Below, one piece after another: positions 32,826 to 42,100 of a DNA stretch of 64,000 nt. The DNA lies in contig JAGKWQ010000006.1 of the NCBI GenBank assembly GCA_021151825.1, positions 421,151 through 485,150 of the forward strand, in the 5' to 3' direction. This DNA comes from Cellvibrionaceae bacterium. GTDB lineage: Bacteria > Pseudomonadota > Gammaproteobacteria > Pseudomonadales > Cellvibrionaceae. Both the position numbers and the translations under genes were made by a program. The stretch's first letter is position 1. The number at the start of each line of letters is the position of its first letter. The notes beneath the pieces were generated by a model that was not told the origin of the DNA, did not search any database, and saw nothing but the letters and a program-made list of their open reading frames with translations.

Positions 32826-34544
32826 ATGATGAATACTTTTTCGCAGAAGCGTATTCGTATCGGCGATTTATTAGTCGAAAAGAATATGATTTCAGAATCC
32901 CAATTGCAGCATGCCTTGCAGGAGCAAAAGCTGACTGGCCGCAAGCTGGGTGCCACCTTGGTGGAATTGGGGCATGTAGAAGAAAATGCGTTGCTCAGTT
33001 TGTTGTCAGATCAATTAAACATTCCATTTGTGGAATTAAAGCAATTTCGGTTTGATCGTGAATTAGTTCAAAAGCTTCCTGAAACCAGTGCCCGTCGTTA
33101 TCGCGTTATTCTATTGCGAGAGGATTTTGATGGGCTGTTATTGGGTATGGCCGATCCAACCGATATTTTCGGATTGGATGAGTTGCAGCGCATCTTACAA
33201 AAAAATTTAAAGCCTGCTGTAGTCCGTGAATCTGAATTGCTGGATATTCTCGATATCGCCTATACCCGCGCCAGTGAAATTGCGACTCTGGCAGGAGAGC
33301 TGGATGAAGAATTGCAGGAGTCTGCGGTAGACCTTGCTGATTTTGCTGTGGATGCTACTGATAGCGAAGCTCCGGTTGTGAAGCTGTTGCAAAAAATATT
33401 TGAAGAAGCAATTAACACCAAATCCTCTGACATTCATATTGAACCCGACGAAAAAGTATTACGCATCCGGAATCGTATTGATGGAGTTTTGCTGGAACAG
33501 GTGATGAATGAGAAGCGCATCGCATCGGCGGTCGTAGTGCGTTTGAAATTAATGTCCGGTTTGGATATTTCTGAAAAACGTTTGCCACAAGATGGCCGTT
33601 TTAATCTTAAAGTCAAGCATCACAATATTGATGTACGTATTTCTACTATGCCGGTTCAGTTTGGTGAATCGGTAGTGATGCGTTTGCTTGATCAAACTGA
33701 TGGTGTGCGGCCACTGGATAATGTAGGTATGCCGCCACAATTAATTGAGCGTTTTCGCAAAGTGATTACTCGTCCACATGGGCTTGTATTGGTAACGGGG
33801 CCGACAGGTAGTGGTAAAACAACTACGTTGTATGGCGCATTGTCCGAATTAAATAAACCGGAGAAAAAAATAATTACAGTGGAGGATCCGGTGGAGTATC
33901 GATTACCTCGCATCAGCCAGGTGCAATTGCATGAAAAAATCGGTTTGAATTTTGCCAGCGTATTACGTGCAACCTTGCGGCAAGACCCGGACATTTTATT
34001 GGTGGGGGAGATTCGCGATGCAGAATCTGCTGAAATTGCATTGCGGGCATCAATGACGGGGCATATGGTGTTGTCAACGTTGCACACCAATGATGCTGTT
34101 ACATCTGCATTGCGGTTAATGGATATTGGTGTGGATGGTTATTTGGTGGCAACAGCGTTGAAGGCCATTGTTGCGCAACGATTGATTCGTCGGATTTGCA
34201 GTAGTTGTGTACAAAATTACACGCCTGATACCAATGAATTGCAATTATTGGCCACCATAGGGAAGGGACGTGATTTTGGCCATATTACTTTTAAGCAAGG
34301 CACCGGTTGCCCCCATTGTCACAATACGGGCTACCGCGGTCGTATTGGTGTGTTTGAAATGCTGGAACTTACCCAGCCGATGGCTGAAGCCTTGCGCATG
34401 AACGATATTAATGGATTTACCAAAGCAGCTTATGCGACGCCGAATTTTGTAACCTTGAGTGAAGCTGCATTAGGTTATGCAATCGACGGTGGAACAACAC
34501 TGGAAGAAGTGATGGCGATTTCTGCGCAGGTGGATGAAATCTGA
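32826..34544 (+). CDS. mshE: MSHA pilus extension ATPase MshE (GspE/PilB-like, c-di-GMP binding type)
   Basis: A 572-residue hexameric ATPase that drives pilin polymerisation. The N-terminal MshEN domain (about 10-150) has two consecutive 24-residue motifs, starting RIGDLLVEKNMISESQLQ and KLGATLVELGHVEENAL. In Vibrio MshE this tandem motif binds c-di-GMP. The motor domain has Walker A GPTGSGKTTTLYGAL, an Asp box ITVEDPVEYRLP, Walker B QDPDILLVGEIRD and His box MVLSTLHTNDAVTSALRL. A zinc site is formed by CSSC and CPHC at the C-terminal side. Length and order are standard. Its activity is expected to be set by cellular c-di-GMP. Confidence 0.95.
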   Translation: MMNTFSQKRIRIGDLLVEKNMISESQLQHALQEQKLTGRKLGATLVELGHVEENALLSLLSDQLNIPFVELKQFRFDRELVQKLPETSARRYRVILLREDFDGLLLGMADPTDIFGLDELQRILQKNLKPAVVRESELLDILDIAYTRASEIATLAGELDEELQESAVDLADFAVDATDSEAPVVKLLQKIFEEAINTKSSDIHIEPDEKVLRIRNRIDGVLLEQVMNEKRIASAVVVRLKLMSGLDISEKRLPQDGRFNLKVKHHNIDVRISTMPVQFGESVVMRLLDQTDGVRPLDNVGMPPQLIERFRKVITRPHGLVLVTGPTGSGKTTTLYGALSELNKPEKKIITVEDPVEYRLPRISQVQLHEKIGLNFASVLRATLRQDPDILLVGEIRDAESAEIALRASMTGHMVLSTLHTNDAVTSALRLMDIGVDGYLVATALKAIVAQRLIRRICSSCVQNYTPDTNELQLLATIGKGRDFGHITFKQGTGCPHCHNTGYRGRIGVFEMLELTQPMAEALRMNDINGFTKAAYATPNFVTLSEAALGYAIDGGTTLEEVMAISAQVDEI

Positions 34545-34601
34545 ATAATGTCGCAAACGAGTGAATTTTAACATGAGCAATAAAATGTGGCGTAAATAAC
34601 T

Positions 34602-35822
34602 ATGGCACTTTTTGAGTTTAAAGGCCGCAATGCCGAAGGGCGTTTAATTACCGGGCAGCTTGATGCGTCCAATCAAGATGCTGCGGCCAGCCAGCTATTG
34701 GGGCGGGGTATTACTCCGGTAGAAATAAAAGCATTTATTGAGCAGCTCAGTTTTTCTGAACGTTTCGCACGAGCAACTAATCGCGGCAAGGTGGAGGCGG
34801 TAGAGCTGATTATGTTTTGCCGGCAGATGCATACCATTTCGCGTGCGGGCATTCCGTTGGTTAAAGGTTTGCGTGGTTTGGCTGCGTCGTTGCGCAACTA
34901 CACTTTTCAGCAAGCACTTAACGATATCATTGAACGTTTGGAGGCTGGTGTTGAATTGTCAGTTGCTATGCGCGCGCATCCTAAAATTTTTAATAATTTG
35001 TTTGTTAGCCTTGTCAGTGTAGGCGAAAACTCCGGTCGCCTTGATTTAGTATTCAAGCAGCTTAGTGATTATATGGAGCGTGATTTGAGTACGATTAAAA
35101 GTATCAAAACCGCATTGCGATATCCAACTTTTGTATTAATAGCTATCACAGTTGCTATAACCATTATTAACATTAAAGTAATTCCCGCATTTGCAGGGTT
35201 ATTTGAAAAATTTGAAGCGCAGTTACCTTTACCAACACGAATCCTGATTGGCATTTCAGATTTTTTTGTTAATTACTGGATGTACTTATTCGCTATTACT
35301 GCTGCATTGATTGCGTGGATATATCACTACATAAATACGCCGGAAGGTAGCCGGGTGTGGGGACGGAAAAAGCTACGTTTGATCGTCATTGGCGATATTA
35401 TTGAGCGAGCCTCGCTGGCGCGTTATGCGCGCTCATTTGGATTGATGCTAAATGCCGGCTTACCTATATCAGCGGCACTTGAGTTGAGTGCGCGCGCAAT
35501 TGATAACCCATATCTCGGCGATAAAATTCGTTCAATTCGTTCCGGTATTGAGCGTGGTGAAGGTTTGTACCAAACCCATTTGGTTAGCGGAATGTTTACC
35601 CCGCTGGTATTGCAAATGATTTCTGTGGGAGAGGAGAGCGGGCAAGTAGATACGCTGCTTGCAGAAGTTGCATTGTTTTATGAAAGTGAGGTGGAGTACG
35701 ACGTAAAGCAATTAAGTGACCGCATTGAGCCTATTATGATCGTCATTATGGCTGGTTTTGTCACCATATTGGCGCTGGGGATTTTTCTTCCCATGTGGGA
35801 TATGTACAGTATCCAAAAGTGA
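34602..35822 (+). CDS. mshG: MSHA platform protein MshG (GspF/PilC-like)
   Basis: A 406-residue inner-membrane platform protein. Two GspF domains are seen: the first from about 65 (LIMFCRQMHTISRAGIPLVK), the second from about 270 (RYARSFGLMLNAGLPISAAL). TM helices lie near 170-190, 215-240 and 375-400 (IMIVIMAGFVTILALGIFLP). Repeated VSVGENSGRLD and ISVGEESGQVD are diagnostic. It should couple ATP hydrolysis by MshE to pilin extraction from the membrane. A gap of 57 bases after mshE is the longest in this part of the cluster. Confidence 0.93.
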   Translation: MALFEFKGRNAEGRLITGQLDASNQDAAASQLLGRGITPVEIKAFIEQLSFSERFARATNRGKVEAVELIMFCRQMHTISRAGIPLVKGLRGLAASLRNYTFQQALNDIIERLEAGVELSVAMRAHPKIFNNLFVSLVSVGENSGRLDLVFKQLSDYMERDLSTIKSIKTALRYPTFVLIAITVAITIINIKVIPAFAGLFEKFEAQLPLPTRILIGISDFFVNYWMYLFAITAALIAWIYHYINTPEGSRVWGRKKLRLIVIGDIIERASLARYARSFGLMLNAGLPISAALELSARAIDNPYLGDKIRSIRSGIERGEGLYQTHLVSGMFTPLVLQMISVGEESGQVDTLLAEVALFYESEVEYDVKQLSDRIEPIMIVIMAGFVTILALGIFLPMWDMYSIQK

Positions 35823-35831
35823 GGAATTTTT

Positions 35832-36347
35832 TTGAATCAAAGTTACAGTAAGGGAAAATTTGAATATTTTGTTGTGGCGACCATCGTCGCCCTGGTTACC
35901 CTTATAGCTTTGGATCGTTATACTTTAATAGCAAAAGATGCGCGAATTTTACGCCTGGAAATTATATCCCATCACTTTATGATCGCCGCTGCCAATATGC
36001 GCATTGAATTCTTGACATCACGAATTACATCTCCTTCCTTGTCAGCGCAAAAAGCGCTATCCATTGATGGAAAATTAATTTTTGTTTCCGATCAGGGGTG
36101 GCCGGTCTCCACCGTTGCTCCGGTAACTGATAATTTTCAACCCTCCGATGCTGACTGCTATCAATTGTGGCAACTGCTGTTACAAAATCCGGCACCCATT
36201 TCTACTGGCCAGTACTCTGTTAATAAATATAAGTACAGAACCTTTGCTTATTTGAATCATTGTCGTTATGAGTTGGCTAACGGAGACGCACTTTTTGATT
36301 ATTTCCCGCTGAGTGGGCGGTTGTTATTTTCAGCTATTAACAGATAG
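35832..36347 (+). CDS. mshF: MshF-like MSHA protein
   Basis: A 171-residue protein with one N-terminal hydrophobic segment (FEYFVVATIVALVTLIAL, about 11-28) and a short periplasmic part, in the place mshF has in Vibrio (between mshG and the pilin genes). MshF proteins are poorly conserved, so the name rests on position, size and topology. The start is a TTG at 35832 with AGGA six bases upstream, ten bases after mshG. No pilin-type cleavage site is present, so it is not itself a pilin. Role in pilus assembly unknown. Confidence 0.65.
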   Translation: MNQSYSKGKFEYFVVATIVALVTLIALDRYTLIAKDARILRLEIISHHFMIAAANMRIEFLTSRITSPSLSAQKALSIDGKLIFVSDQGWPVSTVAPVTDNFQPSDADCYQLWQLLLQNPAPISTGQYSVNKYKYRTFAYLNHCRYELANGDALFDYFPLSGRLLFSAINR

Positions 36348-36470
36348 GTGTTTAAATTTTAATTAATTTAAAAACTGGTAATTTGGTTGGTGTTGGCTAT
36401 ATTTCAACTACATTAAATATTTTTTGCAACCTGAGTAGATTGTAAATGTCATGGAAGCATAGATTGCTCT

Positions 36471-36498
36471 TTGACATATCCGGATAATCACTTAACCT
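36471..36498 (+). promoter_or_regulatory. possible sigma-70 promoter of the major pilin gene
   Basis: TTGACA at 36471-36476 is a perfect -35 box. At 16 bases spacing the -10 candidate is TAACCT (36493-36498), which fits poorly. The location in the 181-base gap before the pilin gene suits a separate strong promoter for it. No experimental or comparative support. Confidence 0.35.
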
Positions 36499-36528
36499 CA
36501 AGATTTTAATTGGTTTGGAGCTTTAGTT

Positions 36529-36957
36529 ATGAAACAACAATCTGGTTTTACGTTAATTGAGTTAATTGCCGTTATTGTTATTCTGGGTATTTTGGCGGCT
36601 ACAGCCTTGCCTCGCTTTATTGATTTATCGGATGCAGCAGAAGATGCTGCTCTTAAAGGTGTGGCTGGTGCTTTAGCAAGTGCTTCGGCATTAAATCATG
36701 CCAATAACATTGCAAGTGATGCGGGTTTGGCTGGTCCGACTCCTACAACAGTTGCAACATGCCCTGCGGTAGCGACTTTGTTGGAAGGTGGAGCATTACC
36801 TAATACTGATTATGTGATTACTGCTGGTACTGGCACGCCTGTTACGGGCGCTACTGTTTCTGGTGGTGTAGGTGTTCAAGGTGGCGCTTCTACATGTACA
36901 GTGACTTACAAGGGACACTCGGCCAGTTTTGTAGCTTATGGCGTAACAACTCCTTGA
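36529..36957 (+). CDS. mshA: MSHA major pilin (type IV prepilin)
   Basis: A 142-residue type IV prepilin. A short basic leader MKQQSG precedes the cleavage point G^FTLIELIAVIVILGILAATA, with Glu at +5. The globular part has Gly/Thr-rich beta strands and two Cys (in VATCPAV and STCTVTY) that would form the C-terminal disulfide loop. It has its own 181-base upstream region and lies just before the minor pilin genes. Vibrio loci have two such genes (mshB and mshA); only one is here, and the name mshA is chosen because it looks like the abundant pilin. It could equally be called mshB by strict order. Confidence 0.85.
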   Translation: MKQQSGFTLIELIAVIVILGILAATALPRFIDLSDAAEDAALKGVAGALASASALNHANNIASDAGLAGPTPTTVATCPAVATLLEGGALPNTDYVITAGTGTPVTGATVSGGVGVQGGASTCTVTYKGHSASFVAYGVTTP

Positions 36958-36990
36958 AAAATCTGTAGTAGCTAACCCAATTCAAAGTTG

Positions 36991-37419
36991 ATGAGAAAGA
37001 ATGAGCATGGTTTCACTTTATTAGAATTGATAACGGTCATGATTTTGATCGGAGTTATTTCTATCTCATTGTTCAGCCGAATTGGTTCAACTGGATCTGC
37101 ACCGGTCCAATCAAGCCGCGATGATCTCATCGCGGCTTTATTTTTTGCCCAGCAGCAAGCCATGATGCGCCCGGGTATTACATTGGTAGTAGCTTCTACC
37201 ACCGTCAGTGTTAATCACAACGGTAATCCTATAAGGATATCAAGCGATTTCTATCCGTTGACATTTACTCGCGGGGTAACTGCTACGCCAGTAACATTGA
37301 GTTATGACAGGCTAGGTAGAACAACTGCAGCGAACATTATCGTAACAGGATCTGGTAATAGTAGTGGTGTAAGTGCAACCGTAAAGGTTGAGACAAGTGG
37401 CTATGCCTTTGCTAACTAA
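36991..37419 (+). CDS. mshC: MSHA minor pilin MshC
   Basis: A 142-residue prepilin-like protein with leader MRKNEHG^FTLLELITVMILIGVI (Glu at +5) and a GspH-like body (DDLIAALFFAQQQAMMRPG). The ATG at 36991 is preferred over the TTG just before it. It overlaps mshD by 17 bases. Minor pilins of this group are thought to form the tip or priming complex of the pilus. Confidence 0.85.
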   Translation: MRKNEHGFTLLELITVMILIGVISISLFSRIGSTGSAPVQSSRDDLIAALFFAQQQAMMRPGITLVVASTTVSVNHNGNPIRISSDFYPLTFTRGVTATPVTLSYDRLGRTTAANIIVTGSGNSSGVSATVKVETSGYAFAN

Positions 37420-37858
37420 TTTGTTTCTTTCAAAAAAGAAACCTGAATCAGGTGTAAGCTTGATTGAGATGGTTGTGTTTATTGTTGTAGTTAGTGTTGC
37501 AATGGCCGCCTTGATTGGTGTTTATCGGCAAGCCACTCAGCGAAATGTTGACCCACTTATTCGTACCCGCGCATTGGAAGCGGCACAATCCCGGCTCGAT
37601 GAAATTTTATCTCTGAAGTACGATGAAATGACACCAACTGGCGGTGTTCCTGCGTGCACCGCGTGTAATAACACTACCGATGCCAATATGAACGATGTGG
37701 ATGATTATAACGGGAGAGTCGATACTCCTTATCCTGGTTTTAATCGTACAGTAACGGTTACCACTAATACATCGACCATGATCAAATTAATTCAGGTTAG
37801 GGTTACTACACCTTCAGGTGATGTAGTTTTGTTAGCGGCCGAGCGAGCAAATTTTTAA
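37403..37858 (+). CDS. mshD: MSHA minor pilin MshD
   Basis: A 151-residue prepilin-like protein with an N-terminal leader ending KKPESG^VSLIEMVVFIVVVS (Glu at +5), then RALEAAQSRLDEIL, as in MshD. Two Cys lie close together (ACTACNN). The ATG at 37403 lies inside the end of mshC, and the stop shares TAATG with mshO, so the three genes are translationally linked. It is expected in the minor-pilin tip complex. Confidence 0.85.
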   Translation: MPLLTNLFLSKKKPESGVSLIEMVVFIVVVSVAMAALIGVYRQATQRNVDPLIRTRALEAAQSRLDEILSLKYDEMTPTGGVPACTACNNTTDANMNDVDDYNGRVDTPYPGFNRTVTVTTNTSTMIKLIQVRVTTPSGDVVLLAAERANF

Positions 37859-38685
37859 TGCAACTTTTCACCCGGGCATTGAAGGGATGTATGCGCAATA
37901 ATAGAGTTACTTCAAAAGGGTTTACTCTGATTGAATTAATTGCGGTGATTGTAATTCTTGCTGTTTTGGCTTCTATGGGTGTTACCTTTGTTGTTAAAAC
38001 GACGGCGTCTTATCAAAGTACTCAAGCGCGCGCACTATTAGTGAATACCTCCCGTCAAGCGTTGGAGCGCATGACCCGGCAGTTGCGTATCGCATTGCCT
38101 TACTCTGTACGTATTCTTAATAGTGGCCAGTGCATTGAATTTATGCCGATTGTTGCGGGAGGGAATTATCTTAATCCGATTCCTGACGCTGCTAATGGCG
38201 CTTCGGCTACTACTCAAATTGCTGTAGCTCCTTACACAAGTGTTACTACATACGGTGCTGCAAGGCATGTCGCCATTGGCGCGCTTAATAGTGATGAAAT
38301 TTATATCAGTCCATATATCTCTCGTGCGGCCTACAACAATACATCAACAACTACCCTTATCCAGTTGGGAGCGGCAAAAAGCTGGCAACGAAATTCGTTT
38401 AATAAGCGTTTTTATTTGTTGGCAGATCCCCAAGCGTTTTGTCTGGTAGGTGCAGACCTGCATTTTTATAGCGATATACCGATTACCAATACTTCCGTGA
38501 GTGTCGGTACTGGCGCTAGTATAATTGCCCGGAATGTTGCAGTTGTAGACTCGGCTACTGCTCCATTTTCGCTGGAAATGGGCAGTGAAAATCGCAATAC
38601 CCGTATCAATATTGCTTTAAAATTTTCACGTAGTGGGGAATCTATTAATTTCACTCAAGGAGTATTGATTCGTAATGTACCTTGA
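37858..38685 (+). CDS. mshO: MSHA minor pilin MshO
   Basis: A 275-residue prepilin-like protein. The leader ends VTSKG^FTLIELIAVIVILAVLAS (Glu at +5). The body begins ARALLVNTSRQALERMTRQLR, the GspJ/PilW-like helix, and is mostly beta-rich after that. Its size, larger than the other minor pilins, and its place after mshD fit MshO. It overlaps mshP by eleven bases. Confidence 0.87.
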   Translation: MQLFTRALKGCMRNNRVTSKGFTLIELIAVIVILAVLASMGVTFVVKTTASYQSTQARALLVNTSRQALERMTRQLRIALPYSVRILNSGQCIEFMPIVAGGNYLNPIPDAANGASATTQIAVAPYTSVTTYGAARHVAIGALNSDEIYISPYISRAAYNNTSTTTLIQLGAAKSWQRNSFNKRFYLLADPQAFCLVGADLHFYSDIPITNTSVSVGTGASIIARNVAVVDSATAPFSLEMGSENRNTRINIALKFSRSGESINFTQGVLIRNVP

Positions 38686-39172
38686 GCGCAAATTCTATAC
38701 ATATCGTGAGCAGCGAGGATTTTTATTACCGTTAGCAATTTTTATTATTGTGGTTATGGGGGCATTGGCCTTAACAATTTCACGTACCAGTATGCAAACA
38801 CAAACATCCAGCATTCAGGAGCTTATTAACGTTCAAGCATTCTATGCTGCCGAAAGTGGTGCCCAACGAGGTATGCAGGCTCTGTTTTTGGCGAATGCAA
38901 ACCGACAAACTACTGACAATACCTGTGCTAATCTCGCGATTAACCATAATTTTGCAGGAGTAAATGGCTTGCAAGCATGTGTTGCACAAGTTGCTTGCCA
39001 ATGTCTTTATAGAAATGGAGGTCTTTGCAATGCCAGCAACAGCGCAAATTATTTAGCGACGGCTGCTGTCGGTGTTACTGCGAGTTCCTATACATTAACC
39101 AGTATAGCGACTTGCGGAACTGGAGAATACTCGTCGGTCCGCACCATTCAGGTCGGCGCCTTTTTGGAATAG
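38675..39172 (+). CDS. mshP: MSHA minor pilin MshP (PilX-like)
   Basis: A 165-residue protein with a PilX/GspK-type N-terminus: EQRG^FLLPLAIFIIVVMGALAL, lacking the Glu at +5 that other pilins have, then FYAAESGAQRGMQALF. Several Cys follow (CANL, CVAQVACQC, CNAS). The missing Glu5 is typical for a subunit that starts the pilus tip. It lies between mshO and mshQ, twelve bases before the latter. Confidence 0.83.
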   Translation: MYLERKFYTYREQRGFLLPLAIFIIVVMGALALTISRTSMQTQTSSIQELINVQAFYAAESGAQRGMQALFLANANRQTTDNTCANLAINHNFAGVNGLQACVAQVACQCLYRNGGLCNASNSANYLATAAVGVTASSYTLTSIATCGTGEYSSVRTIQVGAFLE

Positions 39173-39184
39173 GAAAATGCAATT

Positions 39185-42100
39185 ATGCTAAATCCTCTCC
39201 ATCATTTTTTTATGAATGTGAAAGCGATTTTATCGCTGTGGTTTTTGGTTGCCATATCGATAGCAAGTACTGCACATGCGGCTACTTACAATCTCACTAG
39301 CGGCTCATACCCTCCCTGTAATACCAGCTGGTTTGTTTCTGGTTCTACCTACACTTGTACCGGTAACGGACGGGTTAGTTTGGCATCGGGGGACATTGTT
39401 ACCGCAAATAGTAATGTGACTATTTTTGCAAATGATGGATTTTCATTGAGCAGCAATACCACTATTGGTTCCGCGTCAGCCAATATTAATTTGACGTCAA
39501 ATTACGGCACAATTACATCCAGTGGTACCAGTAATATTTATGGCACTGTTAACGCTGGAAGTGGCGTTGTTACGCTGAACAACACTAACGTCAATGGTAC
39601 TTTAACTTCATCGGGTAATGTTAATTTAACCGGAGGTAGTGTTACCGGATTGGTCACCAGCTCAAACAATACGATTACCACTAATGGCACTAATTTATTG
39701 GCCGGTGCCACTGCACAATCCGGGATGACAATTACGGGCGGCACAATAGCCGGTAATTTCACAATGACTGCCTACAACGCAATTACGCTTTCCGGCGTAA
39801 CAATGACGAGTGGCAGTATTTCGGGGTCCAGCATTGTCACTATTCAAAATGGCAGCGTCTTGGGTTCTGGCTCAAATGCCATTTCAATTAGTAGCAATAG
39901 TGGTGCAATCACTGTAAACAATTCCACTGTCTATGGAAATTTAACTGCTCCCAGTTATTCCACTGTTAATGTTACTAATGGGGCGCAGGTTTACGGAACT
40001 TGCACACCTGGTTCAACACCTGCGAATGCTTGTAGTGGTTCATCTGCAAGTATTTGCCCTTCGGGAGTTGCCAGTGGAATTACAGGAAATTATTACAACA
40101 ATACATCATTAACTGAACCTGCAACTGCAACCCGAAGTGATGGGCCAATAGATTTTACTTGGGGTTCCGGTGCACCAGGTCCAACCGGTGTTACTGCTGA
40201 TACTTTTTCTGTGCGGTGGAGCGGTTATGTGCGAGCGACGACTTCAGGGACCTATCGTTTTAGAACTGTGTCTGATGATGGTGTTCGCCTTTACCTTAAT
40301 GGCAATTTAATTATTAATCGTTGGAATGATCATTCACCTACAACAGATACCAGTGCAGATATTTCATTAGTCGCTGGTCAATCCTATACATTGGTATTGG
40401 AGTATTACGAGAATGCTGGCAGCGCAACTATGCAATTGAGTTGGCAGACTCCTGGCTCTGCTTCTTATGTTGCAATTCCCGCAGGCCCAACCCCAACCCT
40501 GGGATCAGGGTTGTATGAGTGTATGGCCGTTATAAAACCTCCGGTAAGTTCCTGTTCTACCAGTTTAACTGCAGGGATAACGGGTAAATATTTTAATAAC
40601 ATGTTGGCTTCGGGCACTGTTGTGGCTACGCGTTCTGACGGGCCAATTAATTTTGATTGGGGTACTGGAGCACCCGGACCAGCAGGTGTTAATGCTGATA
40701 ATTTTTCAGTGAGTTGGAATGGGTATTTGCGCGTTACCCAATCCGGTGTTTATCGTTTCCAGACAAATTCTGATGACGGGATTCGTTTAACGGTGAATGG
40801 AGATTTGATCATTGATCAATGGAATGATCATTCAGTCACAACTCACACAAGCAATGCTGTTAATTTGGTAGCAGGAAATTCATATCCGATTAAATTGGAG
40901 TTTTATGAAAATGGTGGTTATGCCGTAGCGCAATTGTTATGGCAAACTCCTGCTGGTGGTGCTTATGCTGCTATCCCCAAAGGTTCTACACCAGTGTCCA
41001 CCGCTGGTTTGTATGAGTGTGTTACGACACCGGCATCTTATCTGCTCGCTAATAATTCAACGGGGATTACTTGTGCCGCTGAAGTGGTAACGGTAACTGC
41101 GCTAAATGCATCGAATGTAGCTTATGTTCCTCCTGCCGGAACAATAGTTACTATGTCTACAAATCCAGCAACAGGTGTGTGGGTGGGCGGTGCGACCTAT
41201 ACATTTAGCGGAACAGAATCTTCTTTTACCAAATACCTACAGCAGACCACACCTGGGGCACTCACAATTGCCGCAAATAGCGCAACTGCAACTGGTACAT
41301 CATCAATTACATTTGCTGATACAGGATTAAAAATTGCATTAAATACAGCATTGAATCCGATTCCAACGCAAATTGCTGCGGTTAATGGTTCTGCGATTGT
41401 AAAAGCCATTCGTACCAGTACCACAACTGGTGCTTGTGAAGCGCGAATCGGCGCTGGTGCTCGTACTGTAAATATGGCTTATACCTGCATAAATCCAAAT
41501 TCCTGCAATATTGCAACGGAGTTTTTTCGGGCCTCTGGTACATCTATTCAGGGAAATAATAATGCAACGTCTTCTATTGTTTATTCGCCGGTTACACTCA
41601 CATTTAATGCGTCCGGTGAGGCACCATTTACAATTAACTACACGGATGTTGGCCAAATAAGATTGTTAGGGCAATTATCTATTGCCGCATCGGGTGTTGA
41701 TCCGGCAATTACGCTGACAGGTTCTAGCGATCCATTTATTGTCAAACCCTATTCATTGGCAATAACGGATATTCGCAATGCAACTGGTGCGAGAGTAATA
41801 CCTTTAACAACACCCGCGAATAATAACGTCCATAACACCGCATTTGTTGTTGCTAGCGAGCCATTCAGCGTAAGGGTACAAGCTCTCGATGCATTGGGAA
41901 GTATCACGCCTAACTATGGTAAAGAGTCGGTACCGGAAAATGTTGCTATTGATATCGACAGCATTGTAACTCCGACTGGGGGAAGTATTGGTGCGCTCAA
42001 TAATAATACTGCGTTTTCATTGACCAGCACAGCCGGAGAATTCCTGAACACGACAGTGAATTGGAATAACGTTGGAACGATCAAATTGTCTGCACGCGTT

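Noticed and set aside
38675..38760. Missing Glu5 in MshP considered as a damaged pilin
   Set aside because: PilX/GspK-type minor pilins lack this Glu naturally.
39538..39762. A minus-strand frame rich in Val, Pro and Leu inside mshQ
   Set aside because: It is the shadow of the repetitive Thr/Asn-rich coding strand of mshQ.
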